From NCBI RefSeq assembly GCF_027409185.1, contig NC_084463.1, positions 65,581,852 to 65,645,851 on the forward strand: 64,000 nt of DNA, read 5' to 3'. Every line of letters begins with the position of its first letter. Position 1 is the first letter of the stretch. This DNA comes from Cynocephalus volans (Eukaryota; Chordata; Mammalia; Dermoptera; Cynocephalidae). Position numbers and translations under genes: made by a program. Positions 59,350-64,000 of the stretch are shown piece after piece. The notes beneath the pieces are model-generated. The model made no database searches and was not told the origin of the DNA. It was given only the letters and a program-made list of their open reading frames with translations.

Positions 59350-59840
59350 TAGTCGAGGGAGAACATCCAGGTGAAGAGTGGTGGCTGGAACTGTCAATTT
59401 AGCCTTTTGTCCCTTGGCTCCTTACTGCGTTGGAGATCTCTCCCTAGTTATCACTGTTATCATTGCTATCACCACACTGGCTATGTAATACTGTAGCCCA
59501 GGTATAGATATAGGAATCTTCCCTAGTGCCAGCATCACAGCCAAAGCAGGCTGGATGGGACTACCTAAGCAAGACACTGGACTGCATTTCTCAGTGTGTT
59601 CAATGTCAGTAGGAAGCATTTCTCCTGCCAGGTGTGCAGTTGTGGGAAAGAAAGGTTCTTCATCAATTTTTATTCTACATACTGGCATAGTAAAAGCTCT
59701 GGAAAATAGGTAAAAAAACCTCTTCAATCTGGTGTATCCCTCAGTTTCTTTTTCCCAGTACCATATCTATGCCTTCATAGAATGTGCACTCTGGAAGGAA
59801 TAGGCATTTTATCGGTCTCGTTCATCCCCTATAACAGTAC
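59350..59840. other. Unassigned sequence
   Basis: A 101-codon minus frame (59422-59727) has no recognised motif, and I do not call it a gene. The text may be another old insertion. Confidence 0.35.
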
Positions 59841-59844
59841 CTGA

Positions 59845-60100
59845 TAATTGCTAATTTATTCAACAGATATTTTAGCAATAACTATGTATCAAGCACTTTT
59901 CTAGGCATTTGGTCATAAGGACTCTGCTTTCATGGATTTTGCAATCTAGTGGGGAGATGGATAGCAAAACACACAAATTATAATATTAGAAAGTGATGTC
60001 TAGTATGAGAAAATAAAATGGGGCAATTAGAGAGTGACTATGTTAGAATAGACAGAGAAGGCCTCCCTGATCTGAGACACCTATTAACATTTCATGGAAG
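59845..60100 (-). repeat. L2-type repeat, antisense
   Basis: AATTTATTCAACAGATATTT, TCAAGCACTTTTCTAGGCAT, GCAATCTAGTGGGGAGATGG and GAAGGCCTCCCTGATCTGAG follow the antisense order of this common repeat. Confidence 0.6.
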
Positions 60101-60639
60101 ATACTCAGGGAAATGCGGGGCCCTAAAGGAAATAAAGACAACCGTGTACCTTTAGGAAATCTCATTTATAAATTTGGATTTGTTCTTTCCTCTCTTTCTA
60201 TTGGTCATCTCAGTTCCAACCCCAAGGATCTCCACTCTTTAATAAGGCACCAGATAGAAGAATGAGAGGTCAGAGATAGGCACTCTCACCTACTTCAAAG
60301 ACATAACTCTTCCTTGGACACTAACCAAGTATCTGCCACCTTCAGAGGAAACCCAAGTATCTGCACCTTCAGTGCAAAAGGGGATTTACAAGACTAGAAC
60401 AAAAGTATTTCCTATGACCAGGTGCTTCTGAGAACACAGCAGTGAAATCGACAGTCAAACCTTTGGCCTTGTGGTGATTGCCTTCATGTTCCAATCCAAA
60501 ACATATTAGTGCTAACTGTAATTTACATGTAGGTCTCCCATTTCTCCCCACTCTGGATTTCACTCTAGGAATTAATTGATAAGCTCGACCTAAATCTCAT
60601 TTCTACCAGATTTTAGTATAGGATTTTTTGTTTGTTTGT
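60101..60639. other. No feature seen
   Basis: No exon or element recognised. Confidence 0.35.
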
Positions 60640-60800
60640 TATAAGACAGTGACTCTTTCTACTATATTTGTAGTTGGTACCACCTATTGTAAAACTTTCT
60701 GTTCTCTGTTTCATATGTGCTCACCTTGTCTCATTAGATTGTAAGTACCATGAAGGCAGGGACCCTGATTTGTTGTGCTAATGTTTTGAACACATTTGGC
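60640..60800 (+). repeat. L2 LINE 3' end, sense
   Basis: CTCATTAGATTGTAAGTACC followed by ATGAAGGCAGGGACCCTGAT, a diagnostic L2 3' phrase. Confidence 0.65.
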
Positions 60801-62429
60801 TGTGGTTCCAGAAGCAAATAAGGCTTGCTCCGATCCTTTTTGTTGTTGTTGTTTTCTTCTTTTTCAGAAAGTTGTCTACCTAGCTTCCTGGTTAAAAAAA
60901 GAGAGAATAGACAGCTCAAATGTGGTTAGTGTTACTCTGTTTTTGTGGAATACTAACTCTCCATGTAAATATCCAGAGTAAAAGTCAGTGGAGAAACTTT
61001 TCTGAAGAATGAGAATGAAACTTCTACTGGAATTTAATTGTGTTCTGCTTAAAGATTTATTCTCAGTTCTTCTCCCAACTCCAAGATTCAGAAACCTCCA
61101 GAATTTATTTACAATTAGTTTTATTGGGAATGATAGAATAGGTAGAGCACTTTCCCATTAACCTCTCTTTCCAGAGAGGCCTTTATGCCAGGGAATTTTG
61201 CTTTAGTGCTTAAATGGTCAGGGAAAGCACCTATAGCATTGCACTAAAATTTTCACAGTCTGGAAATAAATCAGGCCACACGTGTGTTTGCTCAGCTCCA
61301 CCAACACAGATGCAGTGTGTGCTTTCTGCTTTGTTAAAGGAATGATGTCATTTCAGCTATGTGAAAAATGACTTAAAATGTGGTTTGGTTTTAGTTGAGC
61401 TGTCGATTTTTATTTTGTCTAGCTTTTAACATGTGACATGCATCACATGTTATTTATAAGTATTCCATTATTACTAACGTTTTTTAAAGACTGAATAAAT
61501 AGAAGTTAAAATATTTCTTTAGCATTAATTTATGATCATTATGATTAAATCTCCTGATAATTTGAACTTGAGGAAAAATTTTTTGAGAATGATGAAAGGA
61601 CTTTTAATAGAATGATTTTCATATGATGGCTCCTATGACTGATATCCAATGGATAAGTACATTAATGTTTCTTGGTTTTCTTCGATTTGGATTTCAGTTC
61701 AGCAAGCATTTGTTGAGTAGATGCTAGACTTTGTATTTTGTAAGGAGCAAAATTGAAAGATTTGTCCTCACATTAGGGTTTTGAATTCCAAAACCATGCT
61801 GGGCATCTTAGCACATGCTGTTGTACATGTGCACACAGCCTAAGTCTTTGAGAGGGTTGAGTCTGAATTAGAGTCTGTTAGCTTAGGTAAGAGAGACAGT
61901 TGCCTTACGTAATATCTAATAGCATTTAGCTTTTTCTCACTTTTTGGAATGATTTGATCACTTGAGAAAATAAAATGGGACAATTAGAGAACTAAATTGC
62001 GTGAAGTCAGGTACTCATCTTTCTGGAATTCTCATCCCCTCCTTTTTGATTTCTATTTAGAAGCACTAATGGAAAAGAATTCCAGAAATAGAGTGGCATG
62101 GATGTAGAGGTGCTACTACAATCATAAAGGTAGAGAAGGGGAGCAGATGATCAGATGGGTCTACCTCTGCTCCAGAGAGGTGGTTACTTTCTTTACCTGT
62201 GTTCCACTGGGATACTGTAACTGTGGTGATTATCAGACAAAAGAGAGAAAAACCTCTCTTTCCCACCTCACCCCACCTCTGCTCCAGCTAAAAAATGTGA
62301 GTGTCACCACACATTCAGACCAAAATGGCTTTGGGATTTGTTTTTGGTTTCTGAATGAATGATACAAATAAACTGAATGATTTCTCCACTTTTATATGTA
62401 GAGAAGAAACTAAGGACACTGTGTTGTGT
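60801..62429. other. Mostly unique sequence
   Basis: No gene or clear element. A 25-bp phrase at 61966-61990 is shared with 60007-60031 (see findings). Confidence 0.4.
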
Positions 62430-63250
62430 TTGTTTAGCTGTTCATTCTACAGATATTTGAGTCTTCTATACTAGGCACAGTTCTAAGAACAGGGGAGCAG
62501 AAATAAGATTTGGTTCCTGTTGGGAAAACAGAATAGTTTGGTCAGGGCCCTCGCCTTGGGTCCCATTGGGTGTGTTTTTAGCACATCCATTGTAAGCAAA
62601 TTGTGTGTGTGGGTGGGTGGAGTTAGTGCACATGTGCGCCAATGTATCTTTTTAGTTTTGTTGCTATTCTTGTGTTCTTCACAGAGAGAGAGAGAGAGTA
62701 GAGAGGGTTTTAGTGAAGCAAGGAGGCGGGAGGACGTCAGCCTCAGGCGATAGCCTCAGGCGTCTGCCCTGCGCAGCCATGCTTTCCAACTTATGGCTCC
62801 AAGGATCTTTTGGCCAGTTACCTACCTCATAGACTTGCGTGAAGGGGTCTGGCGACCTAGCCTGGCGTGTGAAGGGTTTTTGACCCAGTCTGTGAATGGG
62901 CTTGAGGGGTCTGGGAGCTCCAGACCCAGCCCTGGCTCATGAATCGGCCCAGTCAGTGCAGGATTACGGGCAGGTAAAAGAGCCCGACAATTGGCATGGT
63001 CACGTAGCTCTACAATTGGCGTCGCGAACAGGATTAAGAGCTAGACAATTGGTACTGTGTGAGGATTCCAGACATTAGCCCTGCATTAGCCGTAGTTGTG
63101 GAGCCAAACAGTTCCTGCCTTGCTACATAGTGTAGTTAAAATGTAAAGTGCCAACTAGGAGCTTACCCTCTAATTGGGGAAATATGATGTACAAATACAA
63201 AATAAGTAGAGAACGAGGGGTGGGGTGTGTGGGGAGAGGTTGGTAGACTA
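62430..63250 (-). repeat. L2-type repeat, antisense, split by an LTR-like insertion
   Basis: The left part holds ATTCTACAGATATTTGAGTC and ACTAGGCACAGTTCTAAGAA. The right part (from 63116) continues CTAGGAGCTTACCCTCTAAT. The gap is filled by the element at 62518-63110. Confidence 0.6.
62518..63110. mobile_element. LTR-like element (TG...CA) with 5-bp target duplication
   Basis: Begins TGTTGGGAAAACAG, ends GGAGCCAAACA, and is flanked by GTTCC at 62513-62517 and 63111-63115. The body is CpG-rich (62730-63080), with a (GA)n run near 62685 and three ACAATTGG motifs (62978, 63011, 63046). TTGGCGTCGCGAACAGG at 63015 looks somewhat like a lysine-tRNA primer binding site. Related to 31313-31745. Interpreted as a solo LTR or LTR plus leader. 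Retroviral class not assigned. Confidence 0.65.
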
Positions 63251-63259
63251 ATACAAAGT

Positions 63260-63515
63260 TGCAAAGTTACAGTTATACAGGTAGAGTAAGTTCTGGTGCT
63301 GTGGGGTGACAATAGCTAATAATGTTGTATTGTGTATTTCAAGATAGCCAGAAAAGAGGATCTTGAATGTTGTAACAAAGAAATGATAAATGTTTAGATG
63401 ATATACTAAACATTCGGATTAGATTATTATACAACATATGCTTGCATTGAAGTAACAAACTGTACCCCATAAACATGTACAATGAAGAAAATAAAATTTA
63501 AAATATTAGTAAAGA
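63260..63515 (+). mobile_element. L1 3' end, sense
   Basis: GGGTGACAATAGCTAATAAT, ACAAAGAAATGATAAATGTT and AACTGTACCCCATAAACATG, ending in an A-rich tail at about 63490-63515. This is the sense-strand end of an L1MA/L1PB-type 3' UTR. Confidence 0.75.
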
Positions 63516-63904
63516 ATGTGAGCTAATGTGTAATTAAGTGCTAAGTAGAATATTTGTAGGCTATAAATACACTGTCAGCAACTAATTATAACACCTACTA
63601 CGAGTCAGATAGTGCTAATATACCAGGGATAAGGGGATTTTTTTTAAGGTTTCATATAGTTTCTGTGTTTAGAGAAGAGAAAGATCAAGAAACAGAGCTA
63701 ATTTAAACATGACCTATGGAATTTTTCTTGTTCTCAGTGTCCTTTTAGCAATTTTTTTTCACTGTGACCTATTTCAACCAGAGAAATGGAAAAATAAACA
63801 AAGATTGTTTCCTACAAGTAAAACTAGATGAAAAATACTGCCCAAACTGCCACTTTTGTCCAGAATTTCATGCCTAATCCAAAGTCTACTTGCTTTAGGC
63901 ATCA

Positions 63905-64000
63905 GGAAACCATTGTCCCAGGTCTGACTTTGCAATAAGTAGCTTTGTGACCTTTAGCAAATCACCTGATCAATTTATGCTTCAGTTTTTCTCTTTTGTC
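63905..64000 (+). repeat. MIR SINE, sense, cut by window end
   Basis: GTCTGACTTTGCAATAAGTA, TTTGTGACCTTTAGCAAATC and TATGCTTCAGTTTTTCTC fit the MIR core. The 3' part is beyond the window. Confidence 0.6.

Noticed and set aside
59422-59727. 101-codon minus frame
   Set aside because: No motif, no splice or promoter signal. Surrounding sequence looks like decayed repeats.
63011-63035. TTGGCGTCGCGAACAGG as a definite retroviral primer binding site
   Set aside because: It differs from the lysine-tRNA complement by an extra base and mismatches at the end, and the element's TG...CA limits place it inside the repeat, not after it. Kept only as a possibility.

Overview
The window is nuclear DNA from a placental mammal: AT-rich intronic and intergenic sequence packed with LINEs, SINEs, MaLR LTRs and DNA transposons, with a few spliced exons. 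There are no bacterial-type operons. Four young SINE copies carry long, near-perfect target-site duplications. They are built from two tRNA-Ile-like units and contain a TATATAGGAT motif on the plus strand. That type is known from horseshoe/leaf-nosed bats (Rhin-1-like) and colugos (CYN-like), and I cannot choose between them. A recent L1 with a long open ORF2 fits a lineage with active L1.

1-8.74 kb: exons that I recognise as the C-terminal helicase part of DDX10 (6800-6901 and 8654-8742, plus strand), in introns containing MIR, L2, old L1 and SINE copies. The second exon has a one-base insertion. 8.7-19.8 kb: intergenic or intronic sequence with MaLR LTRs, hAT (Charlie) DNA including a transposase remnant, and an RPL27A retropseudogene. 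19.8-27.7 kb: an old minus-strand L1 carrying nested inserts: a MER20, a young L1 (20749-23160), a SINE, a second L1 fragment and an unidentified 451-bp insert.

27.7-33.6 kb: a CpG island with the 5' end of ARHGAP20 (first coding exon 28004-28106, second 33491-33567, plus strand). The first exon is frameshifted by one base and the second differs at conserved residues. 31.3-32.9 kb of the intron holds a minus-strand endogenous retrovirus remnant. In human, as I recall, DDX10 and ARHGAP20 lie well over 1 Mb apart on opposite strands of 11q. Here they are about 20 kb apart on the same strand. A simple inversion would give this arrangement, and so would duplicated fragments or a misassembly.

33.6-57 kb: mostly L1 nested in L1. 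It includes a near full-length minus-strand L1 (44.5-49.9 kb) and, at 51290-52437, a degenerate but end-to-end Merlin-superfamily DNA transposon with inverted repeats and an ISXO2-like transposase. 57.6-59.3 kb: a plus-strand old L1/HAL1 5' region. 62518-63110: an LTR-like element with a 5-bp target duplication, related to the one at 31.3 kb. No tRNA, rRNA or snRNA gene and no CRISPR array was recognised.
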